NCBI GenBank assembly: GCA_009801015.1
Contig: VHZZ01000189.1
Coordinates: forward strand, 189,485-212,214
Direction of reading: 5' to 3'
Length of the DNA stretch: 22,730 nucleotides
Source: Silene noctiflora
Taxonomy: Eukaryota; Streptophyta; Magnoliopsida; Caryophyllales; Caryophyllaceae
Both the position numbers and the translations under genes were made by a program. This document shows, one piece after another, positions 1 through 8,375 of this stretch. Under the pieces are notes generated by a model. That model saw only the letters and a list, made by a program, of their open reading frames with translations. It had not been told where the DNA came from and made no database searches. The stretch's first letter is position 1, and the number at the start of each line of letters is the position of its first letter.

Positions 1-713
1 TTTACACGTGTACCTTTTAATTATAATTATTTGGATCATGTATATTATTGTGATTATTACTAAGGAATAAAGATGATAGTTGGGTAGGTACAATGCGTGC
101 AGCAGTACACCCGCCCCCGTTGGGGCGGGTATGGGTAGAGCATTCGCAGAGGGGTACGGGTATAAATATTCCACCCGCGATGGATTGTGGGACGGGGCTA
201 TTCTCGCCTAGACACCAAATATGTTGAAATTTTCATGATTTAAGAAATTTATGATATTTTTTTAACTAATTATATATAAACTTTATGGGACAAGTGTAAT
301 TCGCTTACATTCGAAGTTATCATCAATATGAAATAAGATATCAGTATAAGCACATTGACTCATGAATGCTTGGGTAAAGATATGAGACACGTGGATAAAA
401 AAGTCTTCACTAATTATCATACCAATTATATAGCAATTTGATCTCAATGTTAAGAGTATTATAAATGTTGAATCTCAATTCAATATTGTACTTTAATTTG
501 AATGTGTAAAATGTTGTACATTCATACTATAATATTGAATTATATTATAATTATAAATTTCTAATGACTATTTATACACGGAGTATTTTTTTATACATGC
601 TCGTGCAATTTTGCACGGGTTCTAAGCTAATTTAACTATAAAAGGATACAACCCGAACTATTAATTACCAAATGAACATTTGATTAGACTCCACTTTCTT
701 CTCTAACTTCAAT
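1..713. other. Gene-free AT-rich intergenic DNA with a GC-rich island
   Basis: No reading frame here resembles a protein. The interval is AT-rich except for about 105-212, which is rich in CGGGTA-like runs, looks like a dispersed plant repeat fragment and contains a perfect GC hairpin (109-130). The rest shows no recognisable gene or RNA. Confidence 0.6.
109..130. repeat. Perfect GC-rich hairpin
   Basis: Bases 109-117 (A then CCCGCCCC) are the exact reverse complement of 122-130, separated by the four bases CGTT. This gives a 9-bp stem, almost all G-C, in otherwise AT-rich DNA. It sits in a GC-rich repeat-like island, so it is more likely part of a dispersed repeat than a terminator. Confidence 0.6.
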
Positions 714-715
714 TA

Positions 716-1016
716 GACCTGGACAACAGCCGGGTCAACCCGGCCCACCGGGCTTCACCTTACCCGCCTTGATCTTCAACTCGTAAAACCCCTGATCTCC
801 ACGACCCATGGGGCCTGGCTCGGATTGTGAATGGTGTAGCCCGACCTACAAAAAAGTTCAACCTACGGGCCTACCAACCCCATGTCTAGCCGAGCCGGTT
901 CAAGGCCATCACACCCCCGCCACGTCAGCTACCAGCTCGTGGTGTGAGGTGGGGCTCAATGCTCACCCCTCCCAACACCCAACCCACCCTGCTCTGCCCC
1001 GTCCACTGTCAAGGTC
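716..1016. mobile_element. GC-rich non-autonomous DNA element with TTA flanks
   Basis: The left end reads GACCTGGACA and the right end, read in reverse complement, GACCTTGACA, so the termini are inverted repeats. TTA lies directly outside both ends (713-715 and 1017-1019), as expected for a 3-bp target duplication of PIF/Harbinger type. The interior is rich in CCGGG and GGCCC motifs and is unlike the AT-rich surroundings. A 70-codon open frame at 808-1020 is only this GC-rich repeat and is not called as a gene. The superfamily is uncertain because the termini are not canonical Harbinger ends. Confidence 0.45.
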
Positions 1017-1264
1017 TTAGTTCGAAAGATTGAACAAGAGTTTGTCAATTATCATATTCATCAGTGGGACCAAGATTTAAACTCGGCGAGGGAGAAAAAT
1101 TTCAATGAACCGAACAAGTAATGGTAAGAAAAACTAGAAAAAAAGTTAAAAACTTCTAACTAAAAACTAACTTTGAGTTTTTCATTGTCCAGTAAGGATA
1201 AGCACTTCTGCTAGCCTCTTTTATCTCACCACTAAGCCACTAACCATGATTAACTTAACCCGGA

Positions 1265-1441
1265 GTTCAAAATCTCGGCTGAGTTGTATCGTATCGGCCG
1301 AGTTGTATCGGAATTTCACTCTACCAATACGAGATATCGCCCGCGAAATCATCGAGATTCACCGTGATCCGTCCGTGATGACCGATTAAGAACCGATTAT
1401 ACCGATACCGTGACTACGACCGATAGTGAGATTTAAAACCA
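1265..1441. repeat. Inverted-repeat element rich in ATCGG/CCGAT motifs
   Basis: The left end has GTTCAAAATCTC and the reverse complement of the right end GTTTTAAATCTC. Between them are repeated TCGGCCGAGTTGTATCGG and ACCGAT motifs. This looks like a non-autonomous dispersed repeat of about 177 bp. No clear target duplication was found, so the ends are approximate. Confidence 0.4.
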
Positions 1442-2055
1442 TTCTTTAACCTATATTGAAGAAATTATTGTTGTGTTAGTTTCAAATGTCTCAACTTCAT
1501 TAATACAAATGAATGTGGTCACAAGTGACAATTATCAGTAAGCATAATCACTCTAGAGTTCTATGATGGTGATATTCAGATAATAGCTAGTCATGTGAGT
1601 TTCTGTGCTAGCTTAAGAGTAAACAAATGATCATATTTTTCAGTATTTTGAATAGTAATCTAGAAATTAACAAATTAAAAGGAGTGCAGAAACTTAGAAA
1701 TAAACATGGCTATACTAGTGTACATACGTACGGCTTGATTGAGGCCGAGACGGCGGGAAATTGGTCTAATAGTACGAACAAATTGCTTAATTAAATAGGG
1801 GTCATATTAGATTATAGCATAATTATCATTAATCTATGTTTTTTAGCTCCTAATTCTCACTTGTCTGCTAAATTGAGGCCTTCACGTGTTGTTCCATTAA
1901 TTGTGGACCATCCTCTCATTTTTTATTTTTTTTACTGTTTAGCCAAATAGGTCATTTTCCTTTTGATTAGGGTTTTTGGCAATCAACTTAGTGAAATTTT
2001 GTTAATGTGCTTCTTTAGAGTACTTATTACATGATATAACAGGCTTAATTAGAGT
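1442..2055. other. Gene-free AT-rich stretch
   Basis: I see nothing supported here: no protein-like frame, no inverted-repeat element and no RNA gene. Confidence 0.5.
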
Positions 2056-2248
2056 TGATCACGGGTTGGATTGGACCTAGTTATAGGTTAGGGTGATTCA
2101 AATCCGGTCCTAATTTGAATCGAGGTCAAGTCATGTTAGGTGGGTTCAAACTTTTATTTAAAAAAAAGGTTTTAGAAAATAGGTCGGCATGAGTCGAATT
2201 CGGGAGGTTAAACTCTTACCTGACTCGATCAGATCTAGGTTGGTACCT
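2056..2248. repeat. Dispersed repeat, copy A
   Basis: This segment matches 2592-2794 in the same orientation. Shared blocks occur in the same order, including TGATCACGGGTTGG, TTGGACCTA, ACAAGTCATG/TCAAGTCATG, AACTTTTATT, CTCTTACCTGACTC and TTGGTACCT. The copies have diverged by substitutions and small indels. No protein is encoded, and the repeat class is not recognised. Confidence 0.7.
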
Positions 2249-2276
2249 AGGGATCAGATCTAGGTTGGTACCTAGG
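2227..2276. repeat. Perfect 25-bp tandem duplication
   Basis: A 25-bp unit beginning GATCAGATCTAGG and ending CCTAGG occurs twice without a mismatch, at 2227-2251 and 2252-2276. It lies at the end of repeat copy A. Copy B at 2592-2794 has only one, diverged, version, so the duplication is recent compared with the split of the two copies. Confidence 0.85.
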
Positions 2277-2361
2277 TCTGGTAGGTTGAGGGGAAGAGAC
2301 GAGAGAGTGAATTGATAACAAATTTGTTACAATATATCTTACGAAAACCTACTACCTAATA

Positions 2362-2569
2362 CTCCCTCCGTCCCGGTCATTTGTTGTCCTTTTCCATTTT
2401 GGGGTGTCTCAATCATTTGTTGTCCTTTCTATTTTAGGATTGCATTTGATAAGTAATTTGATCATTCACACTTAAATTGGTACACTTGTCATCTTATAAT
2501 AGACCCTCTTCCCTTTCCTTGGTCTTTGTGCCAAAACCAAAGGACAACAATTGACCGGGACGGAGGGAG
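2362..2569. mobile_element. Stowaway (Tc1/mariner-type) MITE
   Basis: The left end is CTCCCTCCGTCCCGG and the right end its inverted counterpart CCGGGACGGAGGGAG. The inversion continues inward (TTTGTTGTCC against GGACAACAA). TA dinucleotides flank both ends (2360-2361 and 2570-2571), the standard Stowaway target duplication. The element is 208 bp with no coding capacity and would depend on a mariner transposase encoded elsewhere. It sits between the two copies of the ~200-bp repeat. Confidence 0.9.
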
Positions 2570-2591
2570 TATAACATACCCCAAGTATGTC

Positions 2592-2794
2592 TGATCACGG
2601 GTTGGGTTGGACCTAATTACAGGTTAGAGTGCTTCAGACCTGATCTTATTTGAATTGAGGACAAGTCATGATGAGTAGGCTTAAACTTTTATTGAAAAAT
2701 AAAATAAAAAATAGGTCGTATTGGAGCATGCCAATTTCAGTCAAGTACGAGATGTTCAACTCTTACCTGACTCAGTCAAATCGGATTGGTACCT
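2592..2794. repeat. Dispersed repeat, copy B
   Basis: This is the diverged direct copy of 2056-2248. It starts with TGATCACGGGTTGG and ends with TTGGTACCT. It lies just past the Stowaway insertion, so the pair may be an old tandem duplication that the MITE later separated further. Confidence 0.7.
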
Positions 2795-3924
2795 TAAAAA
2801 TATACTTCTCTTATAAATAATTCTCACACTAGAATACTACAAAATATTTTAATGTCGCGAATCCAATATAAGCAGTAGGTCTCGTTTTTTATCCTCTTTT
2901 TAAAAAGAGCTCTGACAACCCCTCTTCACATGTAATTTCTAACAGGACATTTTGAAGTGACAAAAAATATCCGTCTTCAATAAGAATTTGCGCAATATTA
3001 TTTATAATAAAAAGACATAATTGTTACAAGCTTTGCCTAAATCTAGCTACTAAATCTGGTCGAGTAGTTGGAATAATTTGCGTTGGTATGACGTTATGTT
3101 CCTTGCATGGATGACATCACTCATTAAAACATGATATTTCAAGTAGTTTGACCTCTAATTATAGATTATATTATATTATATTATATTATATTAAACAGTC
3201 ACAGCTGGTGGATAGGGCTTAAATTAATAATTAATAAATAAATAAAATGTCAAGAAACAGGCCAAATTGTTAAATACCCAATTATTAGGCAGGAGGGAAT
3301 GTATAGGTACGTACCCCAAAACTCTTTGAATTCAAGTCACATGATCTGAAATATGGAGTGCTATTTAAGTTAGGTAAATTGTCACTAAATTTTTCATAAT
3401 AATTCAGTCCATCAGATCATTTTGTCAAATGAGTAGTCAATTTTTGTTTGGTCTTATGTTTGGACCCTAATTATGATTAAAATAATAGTTTCATGGATAA
3501 CGAAATAGTGTCATCGAATAGTATTTACTTTCGGTTCCCTTCATTTGATATGAGGGAGGATTCTCTCTAGTTTGTGTGAAGATGATCATCCAGTTCAAGC
3601 CGATGGACATAAATACATCTCACTCTTTTAATTTGACTTAACAAATCCTCTGAAATATTGACATAGTATTATATCGCTTCAGATTCTTTCCATTTCCCCA
3701 AAAGAAATGAACTTCCATTTCCTATAAATGGCTAGGATCGATTCTTGTGATTATCCAATGTTTTTAATCGTTTTATAAAAATAAAGTTTCAATAAAAGAA
3801 GAGAAAAAATATATTAAAATATGAGTGTATTAGAGAGGAAATGGAGAGAAAGGAATGGAAATTATCCAAATTCGTATTATATAGGGCAGGTACTAAACCC
3901 TCTAATTCATAAACGAAATGGAGA
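2795..3924. other. Gene-free AT-rich stretch with one microsatellite
   Basis: No supported gene or RNA. The only structure noted is a TTATA pentanucleotide microsatellite at about 3165-3193. Confidence 0.5.
3165..3193. repeat. (TTATA)n microsatellite
   Basis: About five to six uninterrupted copies of the pentanucleotide TTATA. Confidence 0.85.
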
Positions 3925-4081
3925 ACATTGTTGCTCACAGTCTTGCGCATTTGTTTCCTTTGTCTTATTCGGTAAGGGTTTGGGATGGGTCGATTCCGGA
4001 ACACATTTTGCCTCATGTACTTTTGGAGTCCTCCGGCTTGAATGTTTAATATAATGGTTACTTTGTTTCAAAAAAAAAAAA
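3925..4081 (+). mobile_element. SINE-like retroposon with poly(A) tail (candidate)
   Basis: The segment ends in a 12-base A tract (4070-4081) after a TTTAATATAATGG-type 3' region, as in plant SINEs and LINE 3' ends. A GGGTCGATTCC at 3987-3997 matches the RNA polymerase III B-box consensus GGTTCGANNCC at all but one position. A weak A-box-like TTGCTCACAGT lies about 45 bases upstream (3931). No target duplication was found and the 5' end is a guess. A LINE 3' fragment remains possible. Confidence 0.35.
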
Positions 4082-4660
4082 TAGTCTTATGCTCCAATTT
4101 TTGTATTTTTTGGGTAAACGGAATCACAATGCAATTGATGCTAACAGGGATCGAACATTTTTTTGATACTTCGTATTTGTTATAAGTTTGTATGAAAAAT
4201 TATTTTTTAAGATGGGACTTGAGGTGTATTAATTATTATATTTATGGCTAAACTAAGTAAATTGATGGAATAAACAAGAATAGAAAAAGGAGAAGAAAGA
4301 AAATAAAAAAAAACAGGCTTTATGTCTGTAGATGAAAATAATGTCAGAGAACAATTACAAAGATCGAAGGAGTGGGTCCATTTTAAATGATGCCTGTCAT
4401 AAGATCATGGCTTCATCGGGTGGGGAAGGGACCAACGCCAATATCTACCATGTCGATCAATTCGATTACATATATTAATCCCGTTTGCATACTAATTTTT
4501 GTTTAATAATTATGAAATAATCATTAATTATATCGATTATAATAATGATTGTTATTCGGATATATCTTAATTGTAAAATGAATTTAAATTATGTCACTGA
4601 ATAACATTTGCATTTACTCAAATTTAAGAGAACACATTTGTTTTACTATTATTATAACTT
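4082..4660. other. Gene-free AT-rich stretch
   Basis: Nothing recognised: no protein-like frame and no repeat with definable ends. Confidence 0.5.
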
Positions 4661-4679
4661 ATGCAAAGGTTTTAGGCAG

Positions 4680-4915
4680 AACTAACAGAAAATGGCGTAG
4701 GCACGACCAATGTCTATTGTGTGTCGTGGCGTGTCATAATTGGGTGTGCCAAAACAATTACTCTACTTTGCCATACCCCGGTGGGTTGTGTTGTGCCTGA
4801 GAAAACTAGTCATAGTCTTCTTTCTCAAACTTTAGCCCATACACGATCTATAGCGTGTCGTACCTTGTTAGACCGAGCAAATGTCGTGTCGTGTCGTGTC
4901 AAAATGACTAGTCTG
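4680..4915. repeat. GTGTCGTG-rich dispersed repeat fragment
   Basis: The region is dense in GTCGTG/CACGAC motifs (GGCACGACC near 4699, GTGTCGTGGCGTGTC near 4720) and ends in a short array GTCGTGTCGTGTCGTGTC at about 4883-4900. It looks like part of a common plant non-autonomous repeat. Overlapping 66-69-codon frames here do not resemble proteins. Confidence 0.4.
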
Positions 4916-5102
4916 TGTTAAGGAAAGCCAGCTCAACGACCTCACTTCCATCTCAACCTAGCTAGGGCTAAGATATGTAGTGCACAACTGAGCAACTAGC
5001 AAACCAAATCCAGTAATTAAATTTGCTCAATCATGTATTCAGGTAGATGCTGCCTAATCGGCTTACAGAGTATCATTCTCATAATACTAATTAACTATTC
5101 AT

Positions 5103-5319
5103 TCTCTCCGTCTTGGTCATTTGTTTACTTACTCCATATTTTTGATTGTCTCATTCATTTGGTCACTTTTTCAATATTGTTATTTAAAGGTAGTTTAACA
5201 ATCCACATAATGTCATTCACTCATTCGATCAATAACAATCTTTACAAATATTGGTCTCTCCTTGTTCGTTGGTATTTTTACGAAATCAAAAGTAAAAAAA
5301 ATGACCACAACGAAGGAAG
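5103..5319. mobile_element. Degenerate Stowaway-like MITE
   Basis: The left end (CTCTCCGTCTTGGTCATTTG) pairs with the reverse complement of the right end (ACTTCCTTCGTTGTGGTCATT). Both are diverged from the CTCCCTCCGTCCC terminus seen at 2362. TA follows the right end (5320-5321). A 99-codon open frame across it is a by-product of the AT-rich repeat. The exact left boundary is uncertain. Confidence 0.55.
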
Positions 5320-5383
5320 TATTTTTCGTTAGCTTATCAAGTTATCATCCTCTAAGCACTTATTACTAGATTATGTCCAATTG

Positions 5384-5703
5384 TTAGGGATGTTCATACT
5401 TTAGTACGGATCGACAAATATGACCAGTCTAGTATAGATCGATTATATTATGGTTGGGTTTCCATCTCCATAAAAATAAGGGGATCGATCTCTCTTCTGG
5501 ACCAGTCTCCACTCAGGAAAAAAACCCAAGTTGCCCCTCCTAACCAAACTAGTCCAGTTCAAACTTCGTAAAAATCGGACCTAAAGGGGTGCAGTCTTGT
5601 CAGGTGGGTTCTTTCTTAACCAGGTTTTGTCTACGGTTTTAGAATGTGGAGTTGTTCGGTCTGCGAGTCTATCCGGTACGGTTTAGACCGGTGAACACTC
5701 ATA
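5384..5703. repeat. Diverged inverted-terminus repeat (candidate)
   Basis: The left end has AGGGATGTTCA and the right end TGAACACTC, which are roughly inverted. The interior has CCGGT/ACCGG motifs (GGTACGGTTTAGACCGG near 5675). This is consistent with an old non-autonomous element. The ends and class are uncertain. Confidence 0.3.
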
Positions 5704-6298
5704 CCAAATATTAAACTATGATCTTAACTTAACGGAGGGGAATATATTAATAGGTAATGTTAAAAGGAAAACTCGATAAAAAATTGGTAATTTTTACCAT
5801 AAACTTCAAAATTTTCAATATTTAACGAAGATTGACCAAGTAAACTTTTAAATTTTCCTCTTACTGCATTTTTTACGATTTTGCAAATTTTCCACTATAT
5901 AACCAAGTAATCAATATCTTTTGATAAAATCATACTTTGGATAAAAACATCATAAATTCAGATAAATGTAATCTTCTCTATTTTTTTTTTATTTTTTTGC
6001 AATAATATGAATGTAATCTAATTACTCACAAATGAACTCATGAATATCTTTTGATCTTTTCAAATGTCAGAAAAAGAAGAGCGGGTTTCTCGGCGTATAC
6101 GGACGAATGAATGAGCTAAAAAGCTGATTCCATGCCACGTGTAATTCCTCTATCCATTAGATTCCAAATCTAACGCTTCACATCTTACGTTTTTTCTGCA
6201 AATAATTCATGGCACTGCTACACTAACTGTAGTAAAACAGTAAAATTAAAGTTATTAATCAGATAAGACTTCATCTACAATTACTAATTTAATTTGGA
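5704..6298. other. Gene-free AT-rich stretch
   Basis: No supported gene. A G-box core CACGTG occurs near 6135 but is about 1.7 kb from the nearest TATA box, so no role is claimed. Confidence 0.5.
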
Positions 6299-6484
6299 CA
6301 GTGGCGGAGTCGGGATTCAAGCTTAAGGGGAGCGAAACTTTTTAAGAAGGGGCGAAATAATAATAACATAAGGTACACTCGAAAAAATTCGAAAATTTTA
6401 ACTAAAAATTGCGAAAATTTCATCCGCCGGAGTGAGGGGGGAGGGGGGCGACCGCCCCTGCTAGCCCCCCTAGCTCCACCACTG
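6299..6484. mobile_element. Intact hAT-type MITE
   Basis: The left terminus CAGTGGCGGAG matches the reverse complement of the right terminus, CAGTGGTGGAG. The 186-bp element is flanked by a perfect 8-bp direct repeat, AATTTGGA, at 6291-6298 and 6485-6492. An 8-bp duplication with CAGNG-type ends is the signature of the hAT superfamily. It carries no transposase. A 70-codon minus-strand frame through it is not a gene. Related, more decayed copies occur at 11757-11846 and 12291-12598. Confidence 0.9.
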
Positions 6485-7395
6485 AATTTGGAGTTGATCA
6501 ATTGATTTAAGATCGATTAGTGAATACTTCATTTTAGTCCGTATTCTTAAAACGATTGATGCTCCCTTTATATCGGAATAAAGTTCCATATCATATGAAT
6601 TTAGTATGATAAATATAAGCGAAAAACATCAAATTATATCTTTATAGTAACTACATAAACATAAAAATAAATAAAGGAATTTGCAAATCATATTCTGTGA
6701 CACTTTAAAAAAGAAATGGCAAACTTTATCGTGATAGAGAGGAGTAGTATTTTGGCTTGTTTAAATTTGTTTGTCTTTGATTAAAATTTTTCTCATAAAG
6801 GTTAAAAAAGGCAAATAAAAGATTGGGATAAAGGAACTATTATTTTAAGCTTAATTTTTGTATATATTGATGTGAGTGGGTTAGGGTTGATTATTTTAAT
6901 AATAGTTTTAATTAGGTTAAAAGAGTTTGCTATTTTTGGTCACAACCACTTCTAATTCAGATTAGAATGAATTTCTGATCTATAAAATGTTTACATAGAT
7001 GTTTTAGTACTTTTAGTGGAACATAATTTAGTTACTGCACCGATTATTGAATAAAAAAAACTTATGTCAAATTTAAATTATCTTATAAAATAGAGATAAT
7101 TAAGTATTGGCTTATAAGTTACAACTACTAATAATTTGTCCGTAAAAATCCTTTATAAGTAGATCATCAAAATCTTAACGAGTTAAGAAAACCGAACCTA
7201 CTTAAATTACCAATATAGTATTATTTGTGTCCACTTTAATTTATGTTTAGACAAGTCTTAAAACACCTCTACTTTTTACTCTGCGATAACATATTGTAAC
7301 CATAAAACCAAGAAAACTCATTATCACACCACTAAATCTTATGTAAAAACGTTATTCTACGTAGGTGTTATTATCATACCGTATGACAAAAGACT
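6485..7395. other. Gene-free AT-rich stretch
   Basis: I see no protein-like frame, RNA gene or bounded repeat in this interval. Confidence 0.5.
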
Positions 7396-7399
7396 TAGC

Positions 7400-7595
7400 T
7401 TTGTTCTTTTCAACTGATAAGAGCTAAAAACTTGAATGAAGCTGAACTAAACCGAATTGAACTAAATGGAGTTGAACGGAACTGGATAGAGCTGAAGTCA
7501 GAGTTCATTTGTAAAAGGGGATAAGCCAAACCAAGCTGAACTGAAGTAAACTGAAATGAGTTAAAATTAAGCTAGGGAAAAACAGAACTGACTCT
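7400..7595. repeat. GCTGAACTGAA-rich repeat, copy 1
   Basis: The segment begins GTTCTTTTCAACTG and is full of GAACTGAA/GAGCTGAA motifs. It ends near AAAAACAGAAC, which is roughly the inverse of the start. It matches 14634-14830 in the same orientation (GTTCTTTTCGATTG, then GAGCTGAACTGAA). This is probably a non-autonomous DNA element; its superfamily is not proven. Confidence 0.5.
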
Positions 7596-7643
7596 TATCA
7601 CACATTCACACATTAACACAAACTTATTATAAAAAACAACAAG

Positions 7644-7837
7644 TCTCATTGAAGACAGATATATCTGTCACAAGCTGAAAACGGGTCAAGTAATACCCAA
7701 GTTAGTAGATAAGACAAAAGCATAATTCTACTCACAGAATGCTACTCCCTAGGCATTCTGCTTTTCTCATATTTATCCACTTGGATATTACTTGACTTAT
7801 TTTCATCTTATGATGGATATATCCGTCTCCAAGGAGA
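7644..7837. mobile_element. Foldback MITE immediately upstream of the SRS promoter
   Basis: The two halves of this ~194-bp segment are inverted copies of each other. The left arm runs TCTCATTGAAGAC, AGATATATCT, then GTCAAGTAATACCCAAG. The reverse complement of the right arm runs TCTCCTTGGAGAC, GGATATATCC, then GTCAAGTAATATCCAAG. The arms are 60-70 bases long, so the element could fold into a long imperfect hairpin. Target duplications are not clear. It ends 13 bp before the TATA box at 7851. Confidence 0.7.
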
Positions 7838-7850
7838 AGGAGAATTGGTG

Positions 7851-7860
7851 TATAAAATAA
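7851..7860 (+). promoter_or_regulatory. TATA box of the SRS gene
   Basis: TATAAAATAA is a strong plant TATA match. Transcription would start about 30 bases on, near 7885, giving a leader of roughly 470 nt before the ATG at 8354. The foldback MITE ends just upstream. The leader could contain an intron that I cannot detect. Confidence 0.65.
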
Positions 7861-8014
7861 TAGCAGAGAAAAGCAAATCAAAAACCCATCATAAAGAAGT
7901 AGAAATAGTGAGAGGTAGAGAAACCAAAACAAGCAAAACAAAAACAGTAAAACACTGTATTTGTCACAATAAGAGAGAGAGTTTGTGTTGTGTTTTTTTA
8001 AGAAGCTGCAGTTC

Positions 8015-8068
8015 ATGGCGGCGTTGCAGTTCTTGCTTTTATTGCTCCAATTCTTCTTCATTACATAG
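8015..8068 (+). CDS. Upstream ORF 1 in the SRS leader (17 aa, hydrophobic)
   Basis: This is the first ATG after the predicted transcription start. It opens a complete frame, MAALQFLLLLLQFFFIT, ending in TAG. The peptide is almost wholly hydrophobic. Its start context has G at +4 but T at -3, so it is only moderately strong. It lies 286 nt upstream of the main ATG. Whether it is translated is unknown; it would lower main-ORF initiation if it were. Confidence 0.35.
   Translation: MAALQFLLLLLQFFFIT
8017..8022 (-). promoter_or_regulatory. GCC-box core (GCCGCC) in the SRS leader
   Basis: GGCGGC on the plus strand reads GCCGCC on the minus strand, the core bound by AP2/ERF factors. Arabidopsis SHI-family genes are known to depend on a GCC-box-like element for expression. 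Here it lies about 130 bases downstream of the predicted start site and overlaps the first codons of upstream ORF 1. Its flanks do not give the full AGCCGCC. Confidence 0.3.
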
Positions 8069-8291
8069 AAATTTTCAACACAAAAAACACAAAATATAAA
8101 TATAACAACACAACATTTACAACTACAACAACGACAACAACCCGTTTGTTTCTCAAAATTAAATCATACTCTCTTTATTTTCCCTTATTTTGCCCTACTT
8201 AACCAAACACACACCTTCTTTTGCACCTCCCGAAAATCACCCAAACCCGAATACAAACAAATTAACCAAACCCAACCCCAACCCCCTTTAA

Positions 8292-8375
8292 ATGGATTTT
8301 GATTTGATATTCCTAACTAAGAGAGTTTTTTTAATTACTAAAAATTATTCGTCATGGCTACTTTCTTCTCACTAG
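8292..8375 (+). CDS. Upstream ORF 2 overlapping the SRS start (27 aa)
   Basis: An ATG at 8292 is out of frame with the main ATG at 8354. Its 27-codon frame ends in TAG at 8373-8375, 22 bases inside the SRS coding region. Ribosomes that start here pass the main start and cannot reinitiate there without backtracking, so it should repress SRS translation if used. Its context has G at +4 but T at -3, weaker than the main ATG (G at -3, G at +4), so leaky scanning is likely. Confidence 0.35.
   Translation: MDFDLIFLTKRVFLITKNYSSWLLSSH

Noticed and set aside
808-1020. 70-codon plus-strand open frame
   Set aside because: It lies in a GC-rich repeat element and shows no protein-like pattern.
3165-3193. 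Short regular repeats as a possible CRISPR array
   Set aside because: They are a simple microsatellite without spacers, in a plant nuclear genome.
3789-4054. Overlapping 75-77-codon frames on both strands
   Set aside because: They span AT-rich DNA and the SINE-like poly(A) element, with no conserved protein motif.
5033-5332. 99-codon hydrophobic frame
   Set aside because: It follows a degenerate Stowaway; the hydrophobicity comes from T-rich sequence.
6289-6501. 70-codon minus-strand open frame
   Set aside because: It runs through the hAT MITE and its target duplications.
7732-8061. 109-codon minus-strand frame with hydrophobic stretch
   Set aside because: It is the antisense of the SRS promoter and leader, and spans a MITE arm.
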